NCBI GenBank assembly: GCA_030704615.1
Contig: CM060732.1
Location: forward strand, 38,361,053 to 38,421,052
Source of the DNA: Takakia lepidozioides
Lineage: Eukaryota > Streptophyta > Takakiopsida > Takakiales > Takakiaceae
Length of the DNA: 60,000 bases
Reading direction: 5' to 3'
The notes under the pieces are model-generated. The model did no database searches, was not told where the DNA came from, and saw only the letters and a program-made list of their open reading frames with translations. Shown here one piece after another: positions 9,403 through 22,067 of this stretch (position 1 is its first letter; every line of letters begins with the position of its first letter). Made by a program: the position numbers and the translations under genes.

Positions 9403-12400
9403 CTACAATTGTTTATATTGTACATGCCAAGCGAGTAGCTCCCTTCTTGTTTGCTCAAGTAGATCTCTTCCTGTTGCTTGGTCATCCTTCAATTGTGGTG
9501 ATGATGAAGATATCTCTTTGCCCACAGCCATTAAATCTACCACACATGATTCCACCATCTCCTCAAATAGCATCTCACCTACTTCACAACCTACCTTCCC
9601 AATCTCTCCTCCACAATTCAGCCATTCCTGGCCCTTCCGAGCCAAGTCCTTCTTGAGGATCGAGTACAGAGCATTGTAGTCATCTGATTGAGGGTAGCAA
9701 AACTCTTGCAACTCATCCCAGACCTCTTGGACTAGCTGCTGGCCTACAGGCCTTTCTCGAAGGATGGGCAAGCTCCATGGCTGTGGGTTGTCATATTCGT
9801 ACAGCTTTTTGGCCAGAATGTCACTGACACTATCAAGCAATGCACGCTTGTGAAGGTCGTAACTTCTTTCTGTCTCCGCACTCTTTATCTGCTGTCTATT
9901 TGCAGTCATGCTGGACTCCTGCAACTGGAATCGTTTCACCAAATCAGTGAGGAACTCAGGATTAATGGCATTCTCGGACTGAGTCCACTCCTTGTTGCAA
10001 ACGCTGGCCTGCTGTGTGAACCCTGATGTGACCACAATTTCTGGCACGGAGGCCAACTCCTCATCGCTGATTTGGAGGGAAATTCCTAAGGCATCTGTGT
10101 CTGTGTCTACACCACTGATGAATGGGACTTGCACTTCAAGTGTAGGATTGTGCAGGTGTGACTCTTGGTGGTCGAGATTGAGTACACGTGCAACTTTGCT
10201 CCATAAGGGATCATCATTTTCTTGCAAACCTTCCGAAGCATCAGGTGTGGTTGCTTGTATCTCAAGTCCACCTAGGGTGCAAGCCCTCTCAGTGTCTGTT
10301 AAATGCAAGCCTGCACCAATGGAGATCAGTTCACTTAGTGTGCTCTTTGGACAGGATGAGAACTAGATGGCAAGTCTATTGAGCAAGTCAACTATGGCAT
10401 ATTTCTATGGTGCACAAGTTTCAAAAGGCACACACTTGATGGCTATCCAGTTACAGAAACTGCATGTCAATTTCAAGGTTGGATTTGATAATAACAGAAT
10501 TGCCATTGCAGCCCTGTTCCTGAACAAAGATGTGATACCCGGTATGTGATATGCCAATCCACTGTGGCCCGTGGGCCCGAGAGAGAATGTTAAGACGTGT
10601 TTTGCCGTAGCCTTGTGGCCCTTAGACCCCATGCCCAGTTTGGGCAGATCCGGGTCTGAGAGAAAGCGAATGTACTCATAAGACGTTGTTTGCCATAGCC
10701 TTGTGGCCTTTGACTCTGCGCTCAGTTTGAGCAGAACACAAAGGGACAGAAACTACCTTTGTCAGGGGCTGATGCTGGTAGTATGACTTACCTTGGAACA
10801 GACTATTAATCCGAGGTCTCCAGATATCCTCTAGAAATTCCTTCACACAAGCATCAATCTGCTGTGTGCTGTTTGCCCAATAACTAGGCCCCAAAAGGGC
10901 CTGGCTTTTGGCTCAGCTTCAAGACTTTCAATCAAAGTTGGTAAACAACAATTCCCTTGATGGATTGAAGAGGGCGTCTCTCTCATGAGAGTACCCGGGA
11001 CAATGAATCAGAAAATGAATATTGTCTTCAGGTTGCCCACACAACGGGCAATTGCAATCCCTCTTCTGTTTGCAGTTCAAAGGTAGGCTTCCCGCCATGA
11101 GTTTTAAATTTCAGTCTAGTGCCGAGGGTGGGTAAACCCTTGAGGTCATCCATGATGGCCTCTCCCATGTCACAGACTGGAAACAAGTTCAGGGAAGTTT
11201 TCTGCCTAACTTCATTTTCATCAGACAATTTCCTGGCAACAGACATGGCTTTGGACACTACAGCCTCTGAGTCAGATTTATCCAGCAGGGGCAAGACTTG
11301 CGGGCTTAGATTCAGATCCTTGAGAATCTCTTCTACTCTCTTCCGCCAGGACTTAGCCTATTTGACAGCGCGACCCTGCTCCCAAGATATAGCGTCGATT
11401 AACTTGGGATATCTGATATTAGACATATGTTGCAGCTGACCCCACCATCTGACCTTCAATTCATCTCGTGGGGAGCTTAAGGAAGGGATGCCAAACTCAC
11501 CCTGAACAGCCACGTTGGCTGTTTTGGAGTATGCTGACATGCACTCCTTAAGCACCCCCACTTGAATGGATTCTAGCGACTTAGCCTTGTTGGAGTTATC
11601 AACCCATACTGCAGATGCGTACTCCAAGGCAGGCCTAATAACCCGGCAAAGCATAGTTTTTTTACTTCAGAGTTGATCCGTCTGCAGTGGAAAAATTTAG
11701 TGAGACACAGCGCTTTGTGCTTGCCAGATTGAACGACTTTTTGAATATGTGTATCCCAATTACACTTCGAGGAAAACTCAACGCCAAGGTATGTGTAGGA
11801 AGGGAGGACCAGAATCTCTTGGCTTCCCCACTGCCACTTGAGATCACCTCCTCCCTCCCCTCAGTCGTGGAATGCCACCACTGCACGGAGAGCCTCTTGC
11901 AAGGCTGGACATACTCAGCCTTGACCTCTTCATTTTGGAACTTTTCTATGCGCCAGTCCCGAATCGAACGTTTCACAGATCTCTTGGTGTTGGGGAAACA
12001 CCTTTTGATCTCAGTCCAAACCAGGAAGTGGTCAGAGGTACTGATATCAGTTCTGTCGATCAACACATTGGCACACCGGGGAAACAAATTCTTGTCCACT
12101 ATAATATAATCCACAATGGATCGTTCCCCAGTTTGGGCTTTCTCATGAGTCCACTGCACTTGGTCTTCTTTTGACCTATTATTCAAGGTCAAAAGCTAAA
12201 GTTCTTCCAGACAGTTTATTAACCGTCTTCCATTAGAATTCAGTTCGTCCTCACCAAAAGGCCCAGTGGTATCATCCTGGTGAGGAGAGAAAGAGAGAAT
12301 GGAAGGAAGGAAGAATATAGTGGCAGGTGTATCATCCTGGTGAGGAGAGGAAGAGAGCATGGGAGGAAGGAAGAATATAGTGGCAGGGAAAGAGTAAAAA

Positions 12401-15400
12401 ATGGAGGGATAAGGAGAGGGTGCCTGATGCAACCTCTTCTTCTAAGGGGTTTCATTAACTCGGGAGTCTGCTTTGAGACGTCTGAGCGAAAGGCTGTTGT
12501 TCAGTAAAAAGCTGAGGGAGAGGTCAAAGTATAGCAAAGGTCACTAACAATGTTGGAATCAGGGGAAAGTGGTCATTGGTAAGTTCCTGCGTGTTAGGGT
12601 GCTTGACCAACATTGCTCTCTGTCAGCCATGAAGTTGGATGAAATGCAGAAAGTCTGGTGAAAAGTACACAAGGATACTTCCATTTGGAGAGAGGGAGAG
12701 AGAGATGATATAAATGCCCACAAGACAACAGAATCACAGCCAGGGACCCGATCCTGACCTTCACAGCTCATCGCAATGCTCTTCTCCACCTCCTGAGTTG
12801 GAGTGAATTCATCTGCTAGGAAAGGGGTATTGTCGAGCACAGACACAGGGCTAGGATGCTCGTCACCTTCAGCAATTGTTTGACTCTCACTCTCATTGCA
12901 GAACTCAGGTCTCGTTACAGAGACTCCTCGTGGGGTTGACAACTCTGTGCCATCAACTTCAGCTGCAGCCACCTGCACCTTCACACCGATTTCTGACCTG
13001 CTCAGGATGAGGAAAGTAACGTGAAACAATTTCCATAAAGGAATTACTCTCTAGGCTGCCTTGCCTGGCAAATACTTTGCAAAATCTGCAGCTAAGGAAA
13101 AAGTGAAACACCTACCCCTTGGGGATCTACTTACGTCTGCTCCTTGGATCCCCCCAGTTGAGGGAATTGGAAGGCTGGTGGACAGATCATCTCTGGTCAA
13201 AGCCTTATGGCTGCTATCATTGCTGCAGTTCACCACCTCGTGCTCTGAGACTTGCACAGAAGATTCTAGCATCATCACAATCAGTGGCTCTCGCTTTTGT
13301 TCAACAAGCTGAGATGCTTTTCCTGCAAGGGCACTGTCATCCATTGATCTGGGACTGTCCCACAGTGTAACAGGTGGAGCAAGGGCTATCATAGGAGCAA
13401 CAACTGGTGCATACATATCCACAGGCGCTCCTGACTCCGTAGCTAAGTCTTTACTTTGTGTCCTATCCAACTGGCCATAGGAATCCGCTCTATGTGGAGA
13501 AACCTCACTACTCTCAGAGCTCATTATTCTGGTAGCAGAAACCCCTGTTTGCACATCCACTGTTGGCAACGTTCTGGATTTCTCCAATGAGCGCTTTGCC
13601 CTGCTTGATGCCCTCTTAGTTGGAAGAACAGCAACCTCCGCAGTAATCCGTCCACCCCGTGACCTGCTGGAGGAAGGCTGCACTAAGACATGCCTCTCAC
13701 TGTATGTCACATGAAGCCTTCGATCCGATCTGCTACGGCCTAGAACCCTAGATGTGGCTTGCTCATTGCTTGCCCTTTCCTTTGGTAACCCACCACTAGA
13801 CTGGGACTGCACTGTTACTCGCGTGGCTTTCGTCTCTTCCCTGTCCTTCAAAGTGGAACGTGCAGGCTTCTCTCGAGCCCATGAGCCCTCATCCATACGG
13901 CCGCTCCCACTACCAAATGTGCTTCTACCAGAGGACCCTGACTTTGACAAACTTATATCCCTGGCCATGGACCACTGCTGTTTCGGCAGTGGGGGTGAGA
14001 CAGACCTTGCAGTCCTTCGGATAAACTCCAAAGGGCGAACTTCTCCAGCCTCAGAAGCTGCTTTTTGTGCTGCAATGCGTTCCTGTCGTGAGAGTCTCAC
14101 TGTCGCTGCTGGCCCCAAGCTGTATTGATCGAGTGAATCTTGTGATAGGGACCTCCTACTGTTACCAGGTCTTCTTGTTGTGCTCTTACTACTAGCCCTG
14201 CCAGTCAAGAGGGACTCCATGTCAACACTGGCTGACAATAACATCATGGATTCGACAATGGAACTGATATAGAAACAAAAGAATTCCAAACTGATGGCGA
14301 CTTGTCCCAGTTAACTGCTCAACGTCCTCCTTTCCCCACTAGAATCTAACACAAGGTAGTAATGCCCTACCAGCAAGCACATGAGCCTGATTGAGTTTCC
14401 TGCCATTCAAATGCATCACTCTCTTGCTGTAAACCAGGGTGGCAGATGTCAGCTATCCACTACGCAAGGGGCTCTCAGCCAGCATGATACATATAATACC
14501 CACAAGAACCACAAGTGATGCAGAAAATAGAAATGATATCAGCAATCCATCTGCATTTCCTAGATAGATGTATTGACCTAGAGTACACAGTGAAAAGTCT
14601 GAATATCGACCAAAAAGGCAGAGGAATACCAGTTGCTGCTGCCATTCAGTTTCTCCCTATCAGCTGGGCCCATGGAGCTGCTGGATAGCCGACTTGGAAT
14701 ACTCTCCAATTCTTTAGTTCGTAGGGATGGGACATGGTCTGAGGCTGGTAGCTTCGTAGCGAGTTTTAAATTGACAGGCTTCATCACCACAATTGAAACC
14801 TCGCCGGTGTTCATACTTCCTGGATTGATTATCTGCAATTGACTCTTTAACAGATTTGTCTTGCTCAATTTAACTTGAGGATGGTGCTCATTCTGCATCT
14901 TGCTTTCCCTTTTGGTAAGTTCCTGAGAAGTTCTGAGCTTCACACTGTCCAGGTAATCCAGGCCCATTTGGCCCTGCATGACAGATGGGGCCACAGCGGA
15001 AGAGGGCAACTCCTTAGTTTCTTGAAGAGTGGCAGCAATATTCCCACTGCCAGTTCTGTTCTGGAAACATTCCGTTGGTGTCATCGAGCTGCTTGTGCTG
15101 GGGAGGGTGTAACAGGCCCTTGAGATGCATGGCCTCAAGGATCTGTTTAAGTGTTTTACGTTCATGGATGGAGTTCTGGATGTGGAGTTGCTGTAGGCGC
15201 TTGTCCACATTGCCATATAACAAACCTTCCCCAGAGGGATGCCTCTTGTCTGGATTCTTCATTGCAGGGGGCATCCCTTCCATCAGGTGATGCTTTGGGG
15301 ATGTAGGCCGCTTTTGATGTGGTCCATTGTATACCTTCTTCTGCCATGTGGCAGGGTACTCAGATGGCCTTGAGTGCAGAACCCCCGTCTGTCCAGAAGT

Positions 15401-17468
15401 AGGTGAAGAATTAGACCTCAACTCTGACTGCAAGTCTTTCTCAATTCCTACAGAAACTTGCTTACTGCCCTGCAATACCTCACCCCATTGATGCTGCAAT
15501 TGATAGTGATCCGAGGCTGGTGAGGAAGCTTCTGGAGGTGCAGAATTTAACAATTTATGCAGTGATGTCCCCTCTCTAGAAGAGATCCTTTCTGTTGGCA
15601 AGGGAGGGACAAAATCAGCGCTCGGCAGCTCCTGTAAACCCATCAGGCGGGCCACCACATTTGGGGCCCGCCACCTGGTTTCACTTTCTCCAATACTGTC
15701 AATGGACTCATCTCTGGTGAGAAGAGGAAGTGGCCCATTGATTGACTCATCAGAAGAATCTTTCAAGGCATGAAGACTGCTGGCTTGTAATGAGTCTCTA
15801 CCATTAATGGACAACGGCGGTGTACTTGATGGATGGGGTTCAACTATACTGTCAAAAGAATGACTTGATGGCACGGATGTATGAAGCGGTTTTCGGCCAT
15901 GAGCAGAATGTTCAGACCCATCCCTTTTCATTTCAAAAGATCTGGGTGAGTCTCTAGAGTCCATAGCCCTTACAGCCTCCCTGAAGTCAGGGACTGGTGA
16001 GCTCTCCACATATAGACCACCGTCTTTGGAGCTGGAGACCCTGGAAAAATCGTTCCCAATGGCATAAACTTGCAGATCGTCCTTGGATGGAGAGATGCGG
16101 CAGCTCTCACTCAATGGCACAGCCAATCCAGCATACTCCTTGCCATCATAAACATTTCTCTCGACCGATGACTTAGGCAACTCCCTACCATCTGCCAATG
16201 ACTGGTCTTTCTCAGTACTATTCAAGTGGGGCAGATCATGCGATAACTGCACCCCTTTCTTCCCATTTGCAGATGTCTCTGTTGAGTCCTTCGATTGCCC
16301 CAGAGAGCATTTCTCTAGATTCAGTGAAGTTATTTTAGCATCCTTGCGGCTGCCCACAGGCACCCTCAACTTTTCCCTGTAAAATGATGCTTTCAAGATA
16401 CCTCTGATGCTTCGTGATGGTGGCTTTGCCGGCTCTTTGATGGAGATCCTCCCATCGACAGAGGCCCTAGCTGGGACTGGTGCAGGTTTGGAAAGATCCT
16501 TTTGAACTGGACCACTAATTGACTTGTGGTGGCCTTCTTTGGCAGCTTTGGAGTGGCTGTCAGGTGATGCCTGGATTCCATCTTTGGAAGGCAAAGAGAC
16601 GGGAGAACTTGGTCTAGTGTCAAGAGATATGTGGCCTTGTTTTGGCCTTTGGTCTACCAAAGGTTGAACTTCCTGTGAAGCCACCGACTTGGCCAATAGG
16701 ACATCGCTGTTGTCTATAGATGCACGGCGTTTGTCTCTTAAAACCGCCATATATCCTTTGCGCTGCTCAGCATTGTCCAGCGAACCCCTCCTCTGTACAG
16801 GCTCATCTTGAAACTGCGGCCATTAACTCAGCCATCAGTCATCCGTTAAATATCAAGACTACTCAGGATCTTCTCCTTGTCCCTCCCATACGCAGTTCAA
16901 TTCCATCAAGATAGCGAGCGTGTAGTGTTGGTAATCGCACCTCTCAGGCTACATCAGGCACCTAAGACATTAGACCTCTTTCTTATCTGCCACATCTGAC
17001 TGGGACATTCAAAGTTTACGAGTAGTCTAAGAAAAGGACACATTTTCCCTCTCCTCCTTCGCATAGGCATCCAGAACAAGCATCTGACTATTATCTGCAA
17101 ACACTGAAAGAATACAGAAAGGAGTTTACCACGTAGTAGCCAGGAATGTGGCTGGAATCTTTGCTTGGCGCCTCTGATCAAACAAACACACAAACATCAA
17201 GAGTGGCCTCTATTGCATCCAGCAGTTCGCCTCTCGACTGGCATTTTAACCTATCAATTATCCTGATTATGCAATGCTATATCCACCAAAGATTTGAGAC
17301 AAGCGACTGCAGTTGGCCCACACAAGCTTGAGAGAGAGAAACATATAAAAAGTGACTAATAAATAAAGAGATCAAGAGCCCACCAATAGTCTTGATGCCT
17401 TTCTTGGAGCCATTCTTGCGGCCTGCGAGAGCCTTGTACCGGTCAAACAACTGGAAGAGTCCTGTCAT
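9403..17468 (-). CDS. LONGIFOLIA/TRM-type protein (TON1-recruiting-motif family)
   Basis: A large, mostly disordered plant protein of the LNG/TRM family, which recruits TON1 and phosphatase complexes to microtubules and controls cell elongation. Model (minus): 17468-17384, 16806-14630 (with a frame break, see findings), 14263-13135, 12972-12759, 10295-9403; all junctions fit in phase, giving about 1,480 residues. Family motifs in order: N-terminal MTGLFQLFDRYKALAGRK; SIRGILKASFYREKL; RWRAPNVVARLMGLQELP (the VVARLMGL signature); SIHERKTLKQILEAMHLKGLL; VVMKPVNLK; RPLEFIRRTARS; PSPVSVLDNTPFLADEF; NDDPLWSKVARVLN; and a C-terminal DUF4378-like region around LLDSVSDILAKKL to VESCVVDLMAVG. An in-frame GTG-led extension exists upstream of 17468, so an additional 5' exon is possible. 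The last intron holds a LINE remnant. Confidence 0.85.
10560..12200 (-). mobile_element. Decayed non-LTR retrotransposon (LINE) inside TRM intron
   Basis: Lies wholly inside the intron 10296-12758 and runs in the same direction as the host gene. About 12192-11860 encodes the C-terminal part of an endonuclease (motif SIVDYIIVDKNL, then ISTSDHFLVWTEI). It is followed at about 11830-11640, one frame over, by a reverse-transcriptase thumb motif YTYLGVEFSSKCNWDTHI, and then at 11654-11358 by IRPALEYASAVW. Frame 11294-11028 and the region to 10740 match the two other copies in this window. The reverse-transcriptase catalytic core between the endonuclease and the thumb is missing, so the copy is internally deleted and dead. 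The 3' tail at 10560-10740 contains a duplicated stretch GCCTTGTGGCC. Confidence 0.8.
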
Positions 17469-20400
17469 AGCACCTGGCGTCTCTCCTGTGGGGGGTGAGT
17501 TTTCAGGTGTTGAGTATCTGGCCCTAAGCCAGCTTGATAGCACCTACAAGTGCTTGTCAAAGAAACACGGCCTCAAATCCTTCCCACATCCCAGAGGTAC
17601 TGCTCTCTTGATTTTGAGACAACATATCACCAGGCTGCAAATCCGTCTGGGCCTGCGAGAGGAGCTTTACATTCAACCACTGTTAGCCTTGGGAGTTGAC
17701 TGTTCATCACTATGCCAAACTACGTTATTTACAAACCAGTTATTGCAAAGATGTGTGGCTTGATAAGCCTAACAAAGCCACCAAAAGTTTCCGTTCCTTT
17801 CCCTCATTTCTTCAAAAGCAAACAATTGAAGGCCAAGTCTCGCTGCGGTTCTCACAGAGTGCATATTACACTCCTCCAACCACAGGGTGGTATGGCATTC
17901 CTATAGCGAATGAAAGTTTCCTAATTTAACCCCTTGGGAGGATTTCCGAACAATTCGTGTAAAGGTCTGTTAATGCTCAAACCATTATGACAATTCTTCC
18001 CCCCAGGATAATGCGGGGCTTTTTTTTTTGATGATTCCTGACATTTTTCAGATAATGAGCTTGATCATCACTATATAAGTATCCCCTGAGGACAAGACTT
18101 CACTCTGCTGTAGGATAAATTTTGGCAGAAGGCAAACAAGTTATCGGGGCATGGGAGAAGGTGTTTTCACTGGATTCCTCAAGACTAGCCAGGTGCACTA
18201 AGGTCGAAGGCAATTTCTCTGCTGGCTGTGAATAAAGAAGCCGTGTATAATCCCAGCTTGCCTAATTGTTTCCAAAACAGGATGGACGTCCATGCTGGTT
18301 CGAATATGCTGGTCCCTTTACATGCATCTGATAGAGCTCCTATTTTGATTTCCAAAGAGAGGTTGCGCCCAGGAGCTCCATATCAACGAATCTTTGATAC
18401 GCTTTGCCAGCACATCTGATGCCAGCAATCAATCCTGGACTTCAATTGCGACATCCAAAGCTATGTTAAATTAGCCGCTGCTGAAGAAGTAACCACAGGC
18501 AACAGACATAGTGAAGAACAAGGATAGAGTACTTACAAGGAAAATTTACTCGCGCCATTTACAACTCTCCAATGTCCCTACAATCCTAACTCATTTTCAA
18601 TCTCGAGCTTCTGCGCCATTCGCGTCTGAAGCAGAAGAGTGTACTCACGAGAATTCACCCACAATTCGGCTCCAAACTCGCTGCAATCCATCCTTATGTA
18701 TGATCTCCAGCTCCGGATTATTCCCTGGTGTCTGAAGAAGGATAACGTCCTCTCGCTGTTTACGAGCACTCGAACGTCGCCGCAATCCTTCCTCATTCTC
18801 GATCTCCAACTCCTCTCCAGCTCCTGGATCCCTCGTGGTCAAAGGAAACCGTCCCTCAACTGCAAATCTCTCTTGCGATTCGTAATCGCAAACGCTCCAA
18901 CCTCCCTGCAATCCGTGGATCCGTGGATTCAGCTCCTGGATCCCATTACCATCCCTGCCTTTCTTTCGCCGCCAACCAAGGCCCCGTGCCTTTCCCCCAC
19001 CGGCGTGAATGTACCGTCAACAATCGCTGGCGACCGTTGTGTGGTAGGCAACATTCAATAGTCGGTGTCACCAGGTAGAAAGAGACTGGCACACCTGCAT
19101 TTGTTGTGACTATGCCACTTTATCCTTGCACTGTAGTCACCATTAGCCGATCATCACCATCACGGGGAAGCTGCTCTGTCCACTGTGATTGTCACGCTTC
19201 CTCTGCCACAGACCAAAAAGCGCTTGGCTTGTTTCTAATCGCACCACCTGCCTGGCTTGTGCTCACTCGATCTCTCCACTTCCATTACAGAAGCCCGCAA
19301 CTTCTCAAACAAATGGCATAGTGCATCCCCCGCAATTGCACTCGCCTCTTTCTTCTTCTTGTATGCATTGGTTCCCTACTTGAACGCAGAGATCATATTC
19401 CCGCCTTAATCTTAGATGCAGTCATTGATGAGTGTCATCATGACATTCATTTTGGACAAGGTGACTTCGTCGATACGAATAGAAAGTCCAAGCCATTCGC
19501 AAATCAGCTCTCTGCACCTCCTAATCTGCATCCAGTAGGCCCCACTATGGGCACTTATAACCTAGAATTCGGTGACTTGACTTGGAGTTTTCTAGTCGCC
19601 ATCACGCAGGCTAATACAAACGCTAGGATAATTACTATCGTCGTCACTGCTCTAGCCAAATATAACCTGGCCCTGAATAGGCTTCAGCATCCGAGGATTG
19701 CTTGGTAATGTGGAAGAAGACTACATTATCTATTACACTCCTCTCACAGATGCCCAGGCATCCACTTTAGTCCGAAAGCTTGGAAAGGAACACGGATTAC
19801 GAATATGCAAATGTTTCTTTGTTGATGTTTGGTCTCCTCCTTCCCCACTAACGCATCTTTGTAGAAAACCGGCCATTCTTTGCGCGATTTTTTAAAGCAC
19901 CACGATAGAGCTATCACAACGTCACCGATGTTTTGCTCCAGTTTTTGTCTTTCTGATGGAGCACGAATTCAGAAGCTTCACTCTGGTTGTTCGGGTTGTG
20001 GGGATTGGAGTTGGCCAAGGTAAGGGAACAGCTTTGAAGTTTTACATGGCAACAGTGGAGGACAAACAAACATGAGCTTGCCAGAGCTTGCCAGAGTTTC
20101 GTAACTTTGGGATCTAGAGAGCACTTGTTGGATCTCTGCATTGGGAGCAGCGACTCAGAACATCCATATCTACATCAGCTTTGCTCAAGTCTGTCGCATC
20201 CAGTTGATGTGATACTGAAAAGTAATATATAAAGTTTTAGTTATCAGTTTCCTTCAAGAATGTGGCCATGTTGTATGCTCAGGCAGGACTCCAATGGAGT
20301 CCCTGATCAAAACAATATTGTTTAATATGCCGAAGGTTAAGTGTTTTTCAAACCGTTGGATTTTGAATTTAGGAGTATATATTTGGAAGCCTTAGCGGCG

Positions 20401-22067
20401 ATAAACATTCCCAATCTTTGACTAGATGCTTCAAACAGACAGCCTGATGCTTAATAGTCGGGCCACTATAGGTGGCCCTGAACAGTATGGATCAAAGAAC
20501 ATGGTCGAACAGTCCCGGACAGGGACAGTCCCGCTGAGGTGGTTACCTACTTAACTCCAGAGTTTAGCTGGGAGGAATCACACAACCAAATTGTTACATT
20601 TACAAATCCCACCCTTCACAAGGTCCACTTAGTTAAGAAGCACTATGACTTGCCTTACTCCAACCATAACACTTACCCGACTGGTGTTCTTTGGCTAGAA
20701 AGGCCATTTTATCCTGTTTCCGGGGAGATGGAGTCCTACTTTACAGCACTGTAAGCTAGGTGGACCCTTCAACTCCGATTTTGCAAGCAAACCAGCACAA
20801 CCTGAAGGTGGGTGCCTTACATGTTGTTGCATGTCAATTGACCTATAGAACAATTGACCCACCTGTTTAAGCCACAATCTGGACATCAAAATTGGAGTCC
20901 CTGAGAACTACTAAGTAGAAACTGACCAGGAAGAGAGGAAGTGCCAGTCCCAACATAGCTTTTGCGTTCACCAGAATCGGATCATTCATCAGCAACCCCT
21001 GGGCACAATAATAGAGAGACCTCCCCTGAGAAACGCATTGTGGTTACCGGAACTATGCGCACGTCACAGCACTTTCCGGCAATCTGTGGTGCAATAACAA
21101 TCTGACGAAATTCCAGGACCACCTTTCTTACCAGAAACCCCCTGCGTCTGCATTGCCGAATCTTCCGTTTCTATACTGGAGGTTACGGAACTCCTACCTT
21201 GTTATCCTCTTCAGCACTTACCTCGAGAGCTATCCTTGTGCCGATCATCCTGGGGTCTCTTCCTGGGAACCTGGTTCGTGACATGCCCTCACAAAATCAT
21301 TTCCAGTGATCGATTCCCCCTAACTCAAAACAGCAAACTTTCCAAAGACTAATGATCACTGACATTGTCAGTCGGGTGGTTCGACTCACTTGCAAGCCTC
21401 TTAAGCCTAAGTTCAAACGCTCAAACCGGCCAGGCAAACTCCTATTCCAACCTGTAGAAAACAAGAAGCAGAAGCAGATGACAAGATGATGGATGGAAAT
21501 AGACGACATCTTTGAGTGCCACACAGGCATTCTACGCTGGATCCTGAACAGAACCTTTTCGCCCATCAGCATTCTGTCTTGGGGAAACCTACACCAAAGG
21601 CCAACACCTGATTGGGTTCATGACTTTACACAAGACCATTGAACTGAAGAATCAACACTTTGCAGGAAAGAAAGTGGCCAGTCCTCCTGAAGGTGAACGA
21701 ACACTTTGCAGGAAAGAAAGTGGCCAGCCCTCCTGAAGGTGAACGAACGAGAGACGGTCCCTCTGCTCGACAGCCAAGGAAGATGCCAGCTGGAGTGCGG
21801 TGGTAGTTGCCTCCCGCACTCTCGCTACACGTTGAACAGTGTACGCAACAACAATCTGTGACATTTCCAGAGAAAGAAGCTTGCTCCGACAATGAAATTG
21901 CTGGGAGTTCCTTGAGATGCATGACCAGAACAAGCGTACACACGTGTTCATCCACTCCTGAAGCAAGAACAATGTCACGGAGAACTGACCACAAGCTCAT
22001 GGCTTCTCCATCACTTGATCTACAGTTCAAGATGCTCTCACGCCCTTCTTCCTCTCTCCTCCTAGCT
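17469..22067. other. Gene-poor region upstream of TRM and downstream of F-box gene
   Basis: No firm gene. 17544-19000 probably holds the 5' leader and promoter of the minus-strand TRM gene. At 18570-18930 a CAATCC...TCGATCTCCA-like segment recurs about four times, giving spurious frames with repeated LEIEN. An open frame at about 19379-19708 (+) reads on for over 100 codons (for example HFGQGDFVDTNRKSKPF) without an early Met; I could not assign it. Two exact-length 46-bp direct repeats lie at 21655-21700 and 21701-21746, in what would be the 3' flank of the F-box gene. Confidence 0.45.
21655..21746. repeat. 46-bp tandem duplication
   Basis: Two adjacent copies of a 46-base unit containing CAGGAAAGAAAGTGGCCAG, differing at one position that I could see. 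They lie about 320 bases past the F-box stop codon and may be part of its 3' UTR. Confidence 0.8.

Noticed and set aside
18578-19061. Overlapping frames on both strands with repeated LEIEN residues
   Set aside because: They arise from a short repeated DNA segment and show no protein family features.
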